Shown piece after piece: positions 19,001 to 26,658 of a stretch of DNA of 45,248 nucleotides (position 1 is its first letter; each line of letters opens with the position of its first letter). Origin of the DNA: Candidatus Cloacimonadota bacterium (GTDB lineage: Bacteria > Cloacimonadota > Cloacimonadia > Cloacimonadales > Cloacimonadaceae). Position numbers and translations under genes: made by a program. The stretch lies in the NCBI GenBank assembly GCA_028681035.1, contig JAQUJJ010000013.1:1-45248 (forward strand). Direction: 5' to 3'. The notes beneath the pieces were generated by a model. That model had not been told where the DNA came from. It made no database searches and saw nothing but the letters and a program-made list of their open reading frames with translations.

Positions 19001-21524
19001 GCGAATAATATACAGCCAATCTATCTACAAAGGCGATCTTCAGATCAAGTGGCATTGTATTTGCCATCGCCAAATCGATGATATCCTTCATCTTGCTCAA
19101 ATCAAGCTTAGCGTATATCTGAACCATGTACAGCCATATTAGTAGTTGTTGTTTTCCTGTAGTTATTAGCTTTTCAGCTTGTTTAAAATAATCCAATGCC
19201 TTATCATTATCCTCAGATAACTGGCTTATTGTTCCTAAAAGGAAGTATTTTTCAAAGATATCTGGTAAACTATGAAACTCCCCATTAGTTACAATATTGG
19301 AGTTATCCTCGAATAAAAAGAAAGCTTTTTCATAGTAACCTGTTATCTCTGTCTTTTCTTGAAAATCATAGATATCACGGATTATGTCTTTAGTTGGAAT
19401 TGCCAAGCTTGGATTCAAATCAAGCTTAAGTACATTAAGAATTGCATCATAAGCTTGCTCTTGCAAGTATTCTGCATTAAAAAGCACATAAAGCTTAATG
19501 TAATATCGCCTCACAGTTAATAAGTCACCTGCTAACTGTGCATTTTTTATTATGCCAACGCAGGTGTTTACGTCAAGCATCTCTTTATTAGCATAGTACT
19601 TTATCACCCGTTTGGATACCAACACATGAAGCTTATCCTTACATTCGTCATACAAACGTTGCTTTGCTTCAACAAAGGCAAAATAGTAATACTGACCCTT
19701 CTTAAACAAGATTTCGTTGTAAGTGCTGTCATTAAGCAAGTTATACAAATCCTGGTCTTTTACTTTAGTAATATAGCTTATCAGTTCGCGGGTAAGTGGA
19801 GTCTGCGCAATACTCAGTTTCTGTAAATGAGTATAGTTATCAGATGTAATATGGCTTAGACGGGAGTAAATTGAATGTATCAATCGGGTCGGGAGTTTGT
19901 AATCTACTAGGCTACTGGGGAAATGAACTCTTTCATCGGTGTATATCTTCTTACGTTGAACAAGATCAATAAGAATTTCTCGGATAAACTCCGGATTACC
20001 AGATGACCTTTGAAACAGCTCATCAACAATCTCTTTTGGAGCAGAGGTAGATAACAGTCTATTTATGTAAGCCTTGCTATCATCTAAGCTCAAAGTTGGG
20101 ATGTTTACCATAACTGTATGATCAATTTGGTTTATACGATTGTAATCATTGCAAGTTAAAGCGACCAAAATCCGATTATTTACAATGAAAGTAGAAATGA
20201 AATTGATGAAATCTATTGTATGGCGGTGAACATGCTGGAAGTTACGGATTATAAATATCACCGGTTTCTTTACAGATATATCCAACAATATGCTTTTAAC
20301 AGATTCAAAATCAACCCTTAAGTCCGACGCCGATTGGCTTATCGCCTTTGCCTCTTTTTCGGAACCGAATAGGTATCGCCTAAGCTTCTCAGATATATTC
20401 TTCAAGCTTGTATATTGCTCAATCTCTTCTTTACTTAGCGATTGCACAAACTCTTTAATGAGAGCAAAAAATGCTTCGTGATCTGTTCTAGAACATGCAT
20501 AATCAAATATAAAATACTGCCCACTCAATAAGTGAAAACGGAATAAAGAAAGGATATTATCTTTACCAAGTCCGTCTCCACCCATCACAGAGACTATCTT
20601 TCCATTACCACTTTCCAGAGATGGAATAAAATCTAACAGTTGGTGGGAATATTTCTCTCGTGCGAGATAACTGTTGAAACGTAAGGTATTAACCATAGAC
20701 CATTCTGCTGAGAAGGGAAAATCAAGGTGATGTATGCGGTTAATATAGGAAACTATCTCGGAACTACTGTTAAAGCGGTTATCCGGATTGCGTTCGAGTA
20801 ACCTGAGAATGAATTTTTCCAGAGCAGAAGGAATGTCCTTGTTTATCTCACTTGGAAAGTTTGGAATAAAATACTGGTGTCCTCCTGTTATCAGTGTGTT
20901 TATTTGATCTACACTGAAGGGGAAACTACCTGTTGTTAAACGATACAAGATTATCCCCAAAGCGTAGAAGTCACTTGCTTTTGTTGCCGGCTTACCCAAA
21001 AATATCTCTGGGGCAAGGTAAGGTAAAGTACCAGAGACCATCTGGCTATCTTTGCTAGCATCAATCTTAGAAAAACCATAGTCTATAAGCTTTAGGATGA
21101 TAGATTTGCCTTCCATCCTATACAGCACATTTTCCAGTTTAAGGTCTTTGTGCAATATATTTTGAGTATGAAGGGCATTCAGAGCGTAGCAAGTCTGAAC
21201 CGCAATATCGTAAATCTGATTTACCTTTCCCTTGGCAAAGCGATAATTAGCCAGTGTCTTACCTTCGAAATAGTCGCTAATAAAGTAAATGTGATCGCCA
21301 ACATGCCCAAAATCAACCACATGGTTCAAATTTGGGTGTTCTATCTTGGTGATGTGGTGCATTTCTTCAGCACTAAAGTGAGAATATAAATCATCAGAAG
21401 CAAGATATTGGAACAGTTTTAGGGTATAGAAATTACCGGTGCGGATATCACGCACTTTAAACACATTCGCCCAAGAACCAGAACCAAGGCTCTCAAGTAC
21501 TTCATATCGGTGGTCAATATACAT
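16035..21524 (-). CDS. giant hybrid Ser/Thr kinase - AAA - TPR - GAF - histidine kinase
   Basis: This single 1,829-residue protein joins two kinase types. Residues 7-270 are a Hanks Ser/Thr kinase: glycine loop GSGSWANV (14-21), Lys36, catalytic HKDLKLEN (125-132), DYG in place of DFG (148-150) and APE (171-173). Next comes an AAA-type ATPase with a P-loop-like GGDGLGKD (315-322), where Asp replaces the usual Ser/Thr. Then follows a long helical TPR-like stretch, a GAF-like domain at about 1400-1560, and a histidine kinase with SHELNTPL (His1596), Asn1713, DNGIGIP (1750-1756) and GLGLGLA (1787-1793). No receiver domain or membrane helix is seen, so it is cytoplasmic and the partner regulator is elsewhere. 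GGAGG precedes the ATG. Similar fusions are known in cyanobacteria and some other phyla. The input signal is unknown. Confidence 0.9.
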   Translation of the reverse strand: MYIDHRYEVLESLGSGSWANVFKVRDIRTGNFYTLKLFQYLASDDLYSHFSAEEMHHITKIEHPNLNHVVDFGHVGDHIYFISDYFEGKTLANYRFAKGKVNQIYDIAVQTCYALNALHTQNILHKDLKLENVLYRMEGKSIILKLIDYGFSKIDASKDSQMVSGTLPYLAPEIFLGKPATKASDFYALGIILYRLTTGSFPFSVDQINTLITGGHQYFIPNFPSEINKDIPSALEKFILRLLERNPDNRFNSSSEIVSYINRIHHLDFPFSAEWSMVNTLRFNSYLAREKYSHQLLDFIPSLESGNGKIVSVMGGDGLGKDNILSLFRFHLLSGQYFIFDYACSRTDHEAFFALIKEFVQSLSKEEIEQYTSLKNISEKLRRYLFGSEKEAKAISQSASDLRVDFESVKSILLDISVKKPVIFIIRNFQHVHRHTIDFINFISTFIVNNRILVALTCNDYNRINQIDHTVMVNIPTLSLDDSKAYINRLLSTSAPKEIVDELFQRSSGNPEFIREILIDLVQRKKIYTDERVHFPSSLVDYKLPTRLIHSIYSRLSHITSDNYTHLQKLSIAQTPLTRELISYITKVKDQDLYNLLNDSTYNEILFKKGQYYYFAFVEAKQRLYDECKDKLHVLVSKRVIKYYANKEMLDVNTCVGIIKNAQLAGDLLTVRRYYIKLYVLFNAEYLQEQAYDAILNVLKLDLNPSLAIPTKDIIRDIYDFQEKTEITGYYEKAFFLFEDNSNIVTNGEFHSLPDIFEKYFLLGTISQLSEDNDKALDYFKQAEKLITTGKQQLLIWLYMVQIYAKLDLSKMKDIIDLAMANTMPLDLKIAFVDRLAVYYSLTKDSDRAIKTIEDFLETLPPEHDNKVMIRLANLHNNLGVFYSEQKNIEEADEHLFVALNIWKRYNIKRYLGLIYNNISDLYLKQGITLLSEHYSEMGYQYADELNLTLTKALALLNQGEAKIKMGDFLQAESKLIECKELVLSKNSTAYLLSVQRNLALAKSKIIGFGHYFQFIQESEPELIDGKISEITPLVKTYFYYLNEMFNSKKLKNLIKKNVHINYKHIHEEEFYHNVMSLIALSEKDYETALSELKLAMKHAGEINNNYAIAVFYVLQISCYYGMNDVVRAKELIDLALPIIKENQYRYWQCKLEILCIKLELITVDKPLRELLRRVENCAKQWEQHQYYQLNVELFQIKIQLLIELKQELLATKCYKEYRQYLIEITKDISHDDKQNYLNISQYNLTDIKNFNLVPIVSRVNDLRHKWNEMLYNIANVYSVERIKFLVGKGLNQVLAPWQFKLMQYSDKIQNFTCFLSYNSDMDSLIEPSFVPFIDKAFKTDNLVVFEANEHHQMIVPFQSSSKRIGFLLLSDQGEMEYTKQEIAIMRNVKQHLTALLIRIRDYKQITQRIEKMNQLMQITHELMRIVDMNDLESEIVSAFVDFTNSTRGFLIKRDTDGNNIYKVQMNNEKQILATVSGVSKSALSLSQNTLEMITTYNAVEDNRFKGAISVQDYVLHTIFCAPILLDNEIYGYIYLDNMDDNGREMYLNPEIINLLMEQSTIALQNAMLYENLLKKNSELNAFEMLKDEFMAIVSHELNTPLTTLQGHVSRLKRNLYADEEERKEILNKIEGAVKKLILTSNDISTMNIYNLKKSLSMALMPLDEILELIQQEVEILSRKRKMFIRLEIEKDLPKIKANWEALHLMIYNLVLNSIRFTNDFGTVTIGARRSAFQQEKIDGKESIVIFVQDNGIGIPEYQLKNIFRKFYELNEIYAHKSGTIEYRSSGLGLGLATSKRIAELHGGNIWIKSKENEGTTVFINIPLINGNR

Positions 21525-21565
21525 TGCTAACCTCCAACAACTTGCGCTCGATTACCCACATATTA

Positions 21566-22453
21566 CTACGCAAACATATCAAAGCCATGTTTCCACCTTT
21601 TATGCACCCAAAACCACTGATCAGGATACATATAAATCTCCTTTTCAATTATCTTGTTTACTTCTTCTAATACAACACGGTAGTGCTGTTCTTTATCGTC
21701 AAGTTCTTCATGTAAAATTGGTTTACTGAATTCAAATACAATCGTTCCATCTTCAGTGCGTCTGGCAAATCCTGGAACTATAGGTATCTGGTATCGCAGC
21801 GATATCTTGGCAACTCCCTTCCAATGTGAGGCGGGAAAACCAAGAAAATCCATCATCAATCCAGACGATCCTGCATTCTGATCCATTAGAATTGCTACAA
21901 ACCTACCTTCATGAAGCTGCTTAACTATGTCTCGCAAACCCTTTTTCATATCTATTACCTTAAGCCCGCAACGCCTTCGAATATCATTAGTGTAGTTGTC
22001 GAAAAGGTTGTTACGTTGAGCCTTTGCTATTACACTGAGCGGAATTCCTGCTTTAGGCAAAATACGTGCTGCCTCCCAATTGCCAAAGTGAGCAGTTGCG
22101 AGTATTGCTCCTCTTCCTAGAGATAGAGCTTCATCTACAAACTCTCTACCTGTTATCTTACACATGGAGAACAGTGTCTCATCATCGGTCAAATACTCTT
22201 CAAGCACAGTTAGTGCCATATTGTGGTACATCTTTTTCAGGATAATATTAAGGCTGGAAAGCGTAGAGTCTGGGTAAACCTGTCTAAGCTGTTTAAGAGC
22301 TATTTGTTTTCTTATACCCATTCTATATCCTACAATATGAAACAGGCTGATTAGCAAATACCTTACGACAAAACGTGGCAAAAGCTTAAATCCTGCCAAC
22401 CAGGCTCTGAAACTATAGTATTCTATCTTGTTAACTAACTCTTTACTAGGCAC
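21566..22453 (-). CDS. lipid A biosynthesis acyltransferase, LpxL/HtrB family
   Basis: This enzyme adds a secondary fatty acyl chain to lipid A at the inner membrane. The 295-residue protein shows the family HX4E motif in ATAHFGNWE (His122, Glu127), an N-terminal hydrophobic segment, MDQNAG and the late WFWVHKRWK that is typical of LpxL/LpxM proteins. The start is GTG (22453-22451) behind GAGAGGA. It lies 42 bases ahead of the hybrid kinase and probably shares its transcript. Its presence supports an LPS-containing outer membrane. Which acyl chain and position it serves cannot be told, so no symbol is given. Confidence 0.88.
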   Translation of the reverse strand: MPSKELVNKIEYYSFRAWLAGFKLLPRFVVRYLLISLFHIVGYRMGIRKQIALKQLRQVYPDSTLSSLNIILKKMYHNMALTVLEEYLTDDETLFSMCKITGREFVDEALSLGRGAILATAHFGNWEAARILPKAGIPLSVIAKAQRNNLFDNYTNDIRRRCGLKVIDMKKGLRDIVKQLHEGRFVAILMDQNAGSSGLMMDFLGFPASHWKGVAKISLRYQIPIVPGFARRTEDGTIVFEFSKPILHEELDDKEQHYRVVLEEVNKIIEKEIYMYPDQWFWVHKRWKHGFDMFA

Positions 22454-22537
22454 TTATTATTCCTCTCGGTGGTACTAATACCCAAGAGGACATTATTTTT
22501 AAACTTGCCCAAGCTGACAAGCAATATCTTTCTTTTC

Positions 22538-22843
22538 TTATAGCTGTTCCAGTTTCTTTAGGATAACATTTTTAGAGACAACTCCAATCGAGGTATCAAC
22601 TTCTACCCCATCTTTGTAAAACTTCAATGTGGGAATGCTCATTACGCCATGTTGGCTGGCTAGCTCTGGATAATCATCCACATTGACCTTTCCGAAAATC
22701 ACGCTATTAATTTCCTTGGCAATTTCTTCAATTACAGGTGACAACATATTGCAGGGACCACACCAGGGTGCCCAAAAATCAATTAGCACTGCACCTTTCG
22801 ATATCTTTTCTTCATAGTTCAAGTCAGTAAGTTCGATTATCAT
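22538..22843 (-). CDS. trxA: thioredoxin
   Basis: This small cytoplasmic disulfide reductase of 101 residues has the canonical active site WCGPC (27-31), the cis-proline loop SIPTLKFYKDG and the usual full-length fold. AGAGGA precedes the ATG. It lies 84 bases upstream of the acyltransferase gene on the same strand, so it may head that long run or be a separate unit. No thioredoxin reductase gene is in the window. Confidence 0.95.
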   Translation of the reverse strand: MIIELTDLNYEEKISKGAVLIDFWAPWCGPCNMLSPVIEEIAKEINSVIFGKVNVDDYPELASQHGVMSIPTLKFYKDGVEVDTSIGVVSKNVILKKLEQL

Positions 22844-23008
22844 CTTTATATCCTCTATAACAAGCTCTATATTACAGTATAAATGAATAATGCGCTATAG
22901 CAAACAACTGTATTACAGCAATGCATAGTCAAAATAGATAAAGCTCAAGTTTTACTCATTGTTTTAACCGCTTTATCATTTTTGGGTGAGCAACATGCGT
23001 TGTGTAGT

Positions 23009-23028
23009 CGGAGGATGCTAATCCTCCG
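23009..23028. repeat. short palindrome CGGAGGAT-GCTA-ATCCTCCG
   Basis: A perfect 8-bp stem with a four-base loop lies between trxA and the mosaic pseudogene. It has no T-tract. It looks like a REP-type dispersed repeat rather than a terminator, although it could act on transcripts of the pseudogene that ends at 23046. Confidence 0.6.
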
Positions 23029-23045
23029 CAGTTTCAATTATTGAT

Positions 23046-23597
23046 CTAATGGATTGGGAAGGTAATCCATACCGTAGCTGCAGACCCTAATCCACTAAAC
23101 CTCATCTGATAAAAGCTGCACCATTCCTTCTCTATTAAACAAATCATCACGTTTATAGTTACTTTCCCGCAGGAACGGCGTCCAGCGCTACAGTGTGTTG
23201 CTCTACAATATATCGTTTCATTTCTCACCTCCATCGATATTATGAAGGCGATTTTTAAGCTCCGCCAGGCTAAGCTTAAGCTCGGGATTAGCTCTTGCCT
23301 CAGCCAGGGCTGTCTGCCATCGATATCTGTCATTTCTGCTATAGGGCTGTAATCCGTGCCACCATTCAAGCTATAGTACTGATTTACCGAGTTGTTTACC
23401 AGGTTGGGGTCGTTGGCTGTCCACAGGACATCATTCGTATCCCCAATATACCACTCTTCTCCGCCATTGGGGCTAAGGATAACAAGATTTGGGTTTACGG
23501 TGTCGTTCGCTACGGGCGCGGAAGTGCCATAGCTGCTGAGTGCGAAGACTCCGCTTAGCAGCATACACAGAACCTTTGCCAGTAATGCTTTACGCAT
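23046..23597 (-). pseudogene. mosaic pseudogene: secreted-protein N-terminus joined to unrelated sequence
   Basis: The first 92 or so codons look genuine: a signal peptide (MRKALLAKVLCMLL, cleaved near SYG), then LSPNGGEEWYIGDTNDV and YSLNGGTDYSPIAEM, as in secreted proteins with Ig-like repeats. After DIDGR the frame loses sense and becomes Cys- and Arg-rich. A different minus-strand frame over 23220-23330 reads smoothly as WQTALAEARANPELK followed by LHNIDGGEK and TGA, which overlaps an ATG for a short peptide MKRYIVEQH. A REP-like GGAACGGCGTCCAGCGCTAC (near 23172-23192) interrupts that. The region is best read as several gene pieces and a repeat joined together. GGAGG lies upstream of the first ATG, so a truncated secreted peptide could still be made. 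Confidence 0.6.
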
Positions 23598-23840
23598 GTT
23601 TCCTCCATTATTGCCACTTGTTAAGGTGGCTAATATATTTACCTTGTTTCTTCAGAGATACCTACTAAGACCTTGATATTGTAGTAGCTATATATTTTCA
23701 ATATCATTTATTCGGATATCGGACAAATAGCCTTTCTAAACAGGGATTACACTATTTGATGTTTCATTCGATACATCTTGCTGGAATTTTTGGATTTTCC
23801 TAAATCTGCACTTGCTTTACATAGTATATCACAGATATAT

Positions 23841-23885
23841 CATCCCTGTATCATCCGTATATAATATATGGATGATATATGGATG
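23841..23885. repeat. imperfect 20-bp inverted repeat
   Basis: Arms 23841-23860 and 23866-23885 match at 17 of 20 positions, with two of the exceptions wobble-compatible, around a five-base loop. Each arm contains an internal ATCC/GGAT reiteration. There is no adjacent gene end, so a terminator role is unlikely. Confidence 0.55.
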
Positions 23886-23943
23886 TTTAACTAATGTTTG
23901 ATATCCTAAAGCAAGTGGAAAAAATGAGGTGAAAGCGGATTTT

Positions 23944-24010
23944 GACTTATAAAGTGGCGACTATATTTTCGTTCAAACGTGCTTATTACTACATCGCCAC
24001 TTTATGAGTT
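23944..24010 (+). repeat. conserved-end hairpin element, copy A
   Basis: A 17-bp stem (23944-23960 with 23994-24010) starts GACTT and ends GAGTT, with a 33-nt loop and the flanks TTT before and AAAAGAAAAA after. It shares ends with copies B (40309), C (24068, minus) and D (40741, minus). Compared with copy B, two adjacent stem pairs, G-C and T-A here, become T-A and C-G, so pairing is kept while sequence changes. The function is unknown. A structured RNA or a mobile palindromic element fits. Confidence 0.75.
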
Positions 24011-24030
24011 AAAAGAAAAAACAGTATCAA

Positions 24031-24066
24031 CTTACGGTATTATGTTCCGGCTTACGGTATTATGTT
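24031..24066. repeat. tandem direct repeat CTTACGGTATTATGTT
   Basis: Two exact 16-base copies, at 24031-24046 and 24051-24066, lie 20 bases apart between hairpin copies A and C. No role is evident. Confidence 0.8.
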
Positions 24067-24067
24067 T

Positions 24068-24137
24068 AACTCACAATTTCGCTGTGTGATAGTTATCTTG
24101 GCTTACTAGGAAACTCGTCGCAGCGAAACTGTAAGTC
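24068..24137 (-). repeat. conserved-end hairpin element, copy C
   Basis: Read on the minus strand, GACTT at 24137-24133 begins a 17-bp stem (24121-24137 with 24068-24084) around a 36-nt loop and ends GAGTT. All 17 positions pair only on the minus strand, where the three odd positions are G-U; on the plus strand they would be A-C mismatches. Relative to copy D, one stem pair is swapped (T-A versus A-T). It points toward copy A, 57 bases away. Confidence 0.75.
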
Positions 24138-24149
24138 AAACTGCCGCAA

Positions 24150-24172
24150 CTCGAGTGCTAACCGCTAAGGCG
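24150..24172. repeat. dispersed repeat CTCGAGTGCT with degenerate palindrome
   Basis: CTCGAGTGCT at 24150-24159 is followed by ACCGCTAAGGCG. The same ten bases at 33942-33951 are followed by a similar GC-rich stem that ends in a T-tract. It looks like two diverged copies of one dispersed element. Confidence 0.45.
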
Positions 24173-24412
24173 ATTGTGTTTACAACGCACTATGTCAGGA
24201 GTCTTAAATTGACTTTTGTCTTATCATGTTGTCGCGCAGAGCCTGCCCTCGGCTCGATCGAGGGACGCCGATCCTGCGTGTGTGTGTTGGGGTTCAAGAA
24301 TGCAAGGGTTTTGCCGTGATGGAGAGTAATTATACTAACCTAAATAGAAAAAACACAAGCACCAAAGCCAGCGTTACATTATGTGTAAGTGAGAGTAATT
24401 CAGAATTGTTAA

Positions 24413-25060
24413 CTAAGCAAATGGGTTAATGTTCTTAAAGGGTTGTTTGGCTATTGCCGTGGCTAATGCTTTTGCTTTTTCTCGTAAATCTTCCAGGTTG
24501 CCGTTGTTATCTAACAGAAAATCAACCTTATCTCTTTTGTTATCATCATCAATTTGATTGCGCATTCTTTTCTTGGAGCTTTCCGGTGTTTCTCCCCTAA
24601 AGGTTAATCTATTCAGACGGATTGTTTCCTTTGCAGTAACTAACACCAGAAAGTCAAAGCATTCTTCTAATCCTGCTTCAAACAACAGAGGAACCTCAAA
24701 GCAAATTACTTTCTCTTTAAAATCATTAACAATCTCTTGCATATCTTTTAGAACAAGCGGATGGATTAATGAATTAAGAAACTCTATCTCTTGCTGGTTT
24801 TCGAATACAATTTCGGCAAGTTTCTTTCTGCTTATTCGATACGGCGACATACAAAGAGAATTATCTCCACATAGAATTGAAGATGAATATCTGGTTACCA
24901 GAGCATTGATAACAGAAGTGTCTTCCAGCCTTTGGTTGGCTATTGTATCGGCATTGAAAACTAAGAATCCCAGCTCTGTAAGAATATGACAGAAGGCACT
25001 TTTCCCGCTTCCCACATTTCCCGTTATACCAATAATTAGGGAACGGTTATTTTGCTGCAT
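24413..25060 (-). CDS. coaE: dephospho-CoA kinase
   Basis: The enzyme phosphorylates the 3'-OH of dephospho-CoA, the last step of coenzyme A synthesis. The 215-residue protein has the P-loop GNVGSGKS (14-21), the VFNADTIA segment with the substrate-binding Asp, and FEVPLLFEAGLE, all typical of CoaE. It is the last gene of the exbB-to-coaE run and overlaps cdaA by 14 bases. Length is normal. Confidence 0.93.
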   Translation of the reverse strand: MQQNNRSLIIGITGNVGSGKSAFCHILTELGFLVFNADTIANQRLEDTSVINALVTRYSSSILCGDNSLCMSPYRISRKKLAEIVFENQQEIEFLNSLIHPLVLKDMQEIVNDFKEKVICFEVPLLFEAGLEECFDFLVLVTAKETIRLNRLTFRGETPESSKKRMRNQIDDDNKRDKVDFLLDNNGNLEDLREKAKALATAIAKQPFKNINPFA

Positions 25061-25793
25061 CGGTTAAAATCTGCATCAATTCTTCGAATGCAACGTCAGT
25101 TTGTATGCTTCCTGCATTGGCAACAGATACTTTTCCGCTTTGTTCAGAAACAATGATGGCTACTGCATCGCTAAGCTCTGTGATGCCAATTCCAGCTAAA
25201 TGCCGTGTGCCAAACTTGCGGGTATATTCTTGTTTTTTAGACAAAGGCAGCACTACTTTGGCAGCCATAATACGCTCTCCACGGATAATGATAGCACCAT
25301 CGTGTAACAAGCTTTTAGGGTTGAAGATAGTAAGGATAAGGCGCATAGAGATAGCGGCATCAATAACCTCGGAACTCTGGATGTATTCATGCAATTTACG
25401 TTTGTTCTCCAGTACAATTAATGCACCTGTTTTTCTAAAACTCATGGAAGAAACAGCATCTATGAGAGGGGAATATAAGGACTTCTTTTCCCTTTTCCTA
25501 AAGGCAATGCCTAGTTCCTTTGAAAGGTTGAACCTAGCCAATATCGACCTTATTTCTGGTTGGAATAATATCACCACTGCCACAATCCAGAAGTTACGTA
25601 TGGCACTAAGCAGGGAACTTACAACCTTGAGATCGAATATCACGGCAAGAAAATACAGCAGCAGCAGAAACAGTAAACCCCAAAGTACTTGATAACCCCC
25701 AGATTTACGAACTATTAGTAAAGATTGATAGATCAAAAACGCAATAAGCAGGATATCTATTATATCCTTGAATTGAGGGATTAAAAAACTCAC
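25047..25793 (-). CDS. cdaA: diadenylate cyclase (membrane-bound, CdaA type)
   Basis: The protein joins two ATP into the second messenger c-di-AMP. The 248-residue sequence has three N-terminal membrane helices (within 10-78) and a DisA_N cyclase domain with the DGA motif (HDGAIII, Asp165) and GTRHLAGIG. The usual second motif is RHR, so Leu199 replaces the third residue. The start is GTG (25793-25791), just after the folP stop, with AAGGA upstream. No YbbR-type regulator gene follows; coaE does. Placement next to folP recurs in several phyla. CdaA is best known from Gram-positives but occurs in many anaerobic Gram-negatives. The effect of the Leu change on activity cannot be judged from sequence. 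Confidence 0.9.
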   Translation of the reverse strand: MSFLIPQFKDIIDILLIAFLIYQSLLIVRKSGGYQVLWGLLFLLLLYFLAVIFDLKVVSSLLSAIRNFWIVAVVILFQPEIRSILARFNLSKELGIAFRKREKKSLYSPLIDAVSSMSFRKTGALIVLENKRKLHEYIQSSEVIDAAISMRLILTIFNPKSLLHDGAIIIRGERIMAAKVVLPLSKKQEYTRKFGTRHLAGIGITELSDAVAIIVSEQSGKVSVANAGSIQTDVAFEELMQILTDAAK

Positions 25794-25794
25794 C

Positions 25795-26658
25795 TTAATC
25801 TTCCTTACTTACAGAGCTAATGCGACGTTCTTTGGCAATTGCAGAAAATACTTGAAGAAACTTTACGTGAGCAAGAACATCATGACAGCGAATAACTTCC
25901 ACACCCTGCATCGCTCCCCATGCCGCTGCTGCAAGGCTGCCTTCTATGCGCTTAGAAACGTCCGTAGTAGCGATTGTATTAATGAAGCTCTTCCTGCTTG
26001 CACCTAATACAAGCGGCATACCCAGTTGATTGAAATAGTCCAAGTTTGCAAGGAGCTTTAGATTATGAACAAGATTTTTACCAAAACCTATTCCTGGATC
26101 AAGCATGATATTCTCGTGTCTTATCCCCTCTGAAATGCAGTAATCGATTCGTTCCTTAAAAAAAGCTAAGATGTCAGATAAAACTTCACTGTAATGCGGG
26201 TTGTTTTGCATGGTTTGTGGCTCGCCTTGCATGTGCATAAGGATAAGCTTGGCTTTGGGGTAATTTGAGATTGTTTCTGCCATTTTATCATCGTAGCGCA
26301 AGGCAGAAATATCGTTTACTATATCAGCGCCACAATCAAGAGTAGCCTTTGCTACGGAGGCTTTGCGGGTATCGATAGAATACCGCACAGCGGGATGCTC
26401 TCTCTTCAGCGTTTTAAGTATAGGTATAATTCTTGCTAATTCTTGTTCTTCTGATACAGGCTGAGAACCCGGCTTTGTGGATTCTGCCCCTAGGTCTATG
26501 ATTGCAGCACCCTCTTTTATCATTTCTAAAGCCCGCTTGATTGCTAGTGTTTTGTCTAGATATAACGAGCCATCCGAGAAAGAATCCTCTGTTAAGTTCA
26601 ATATGCCCATTATCTCTGGGGATGAAACCTGCATCAGATTAACGTAGTTAGTCTTCAT
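25795..26658 (-). CDS. folP: dihydropteroate synthase
   Basis: The enzyme condenses p-aminobenzoate with dihydropterin pyrophosphate in folate synthesis and is the sulfonamide target. The 287-residue protein carries the two signatures EIMGILNLTEDSFSDG (about 15-30) and IDLGAESTKPG, then SIDTRKA, VNDISA, PGIGFGK and LGASRKSF in the expected order of the TIM barrel. Its start codon overlaps the end of the tonB-like gene by 11 bases. Confidence 0.95.
   Translation of the reverse strand: MKTNYVNLMQVSSPEIMGILNLTEDSFSDGSLYLDKTLAIKRALEMIKEGAAIIDLGAESTKPGSQPVSEEQELARIIPILKTLKREHPAVRYSIDTRKASVAKATLDCGADIVNDISALRYDDKMAETISNYPKAKLILMHMQGEPQTMQNNPHYSEVLSDILAFFKERIDYCISEGIRHENIMLDPGIGFGKNLVHNLKLLANLDYFNQLGMPLVLGASRKSFINTIATTDVSKRIEGSLAAAAWGAMQGVEVIRCHDVLAHVKFLQVFSAIAKERRISSVSKED

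Larger units (their letters stand above)
23598..24412. other. 815-bp repeat-rich intergenic region
   Basis: No convincing gene was found. It contains an AT-rich stretch to 23840, an imperfect hairpin (23841-23885), two copies of a conserved-end hairpin in convergent orientation (23944-24010 and 24068-24137), a 16-bp tandem repeat (24031-24066), a CTCGAGTGCT repeat also found near 33942, and a stem CCCTCG/CGAGGG near 24246-24265. The open frame through 24226-24429 crosses repeats and is not credible as a gene. Confidence 0.6.

Noticed and set aside
24226..24429. Plus-strand 67-residue frame (ACPRLDRGTPIL)
   Set aside because: The reading comes from a common dispersed palindrome; it runs into the coaE end and has no ribosome site.
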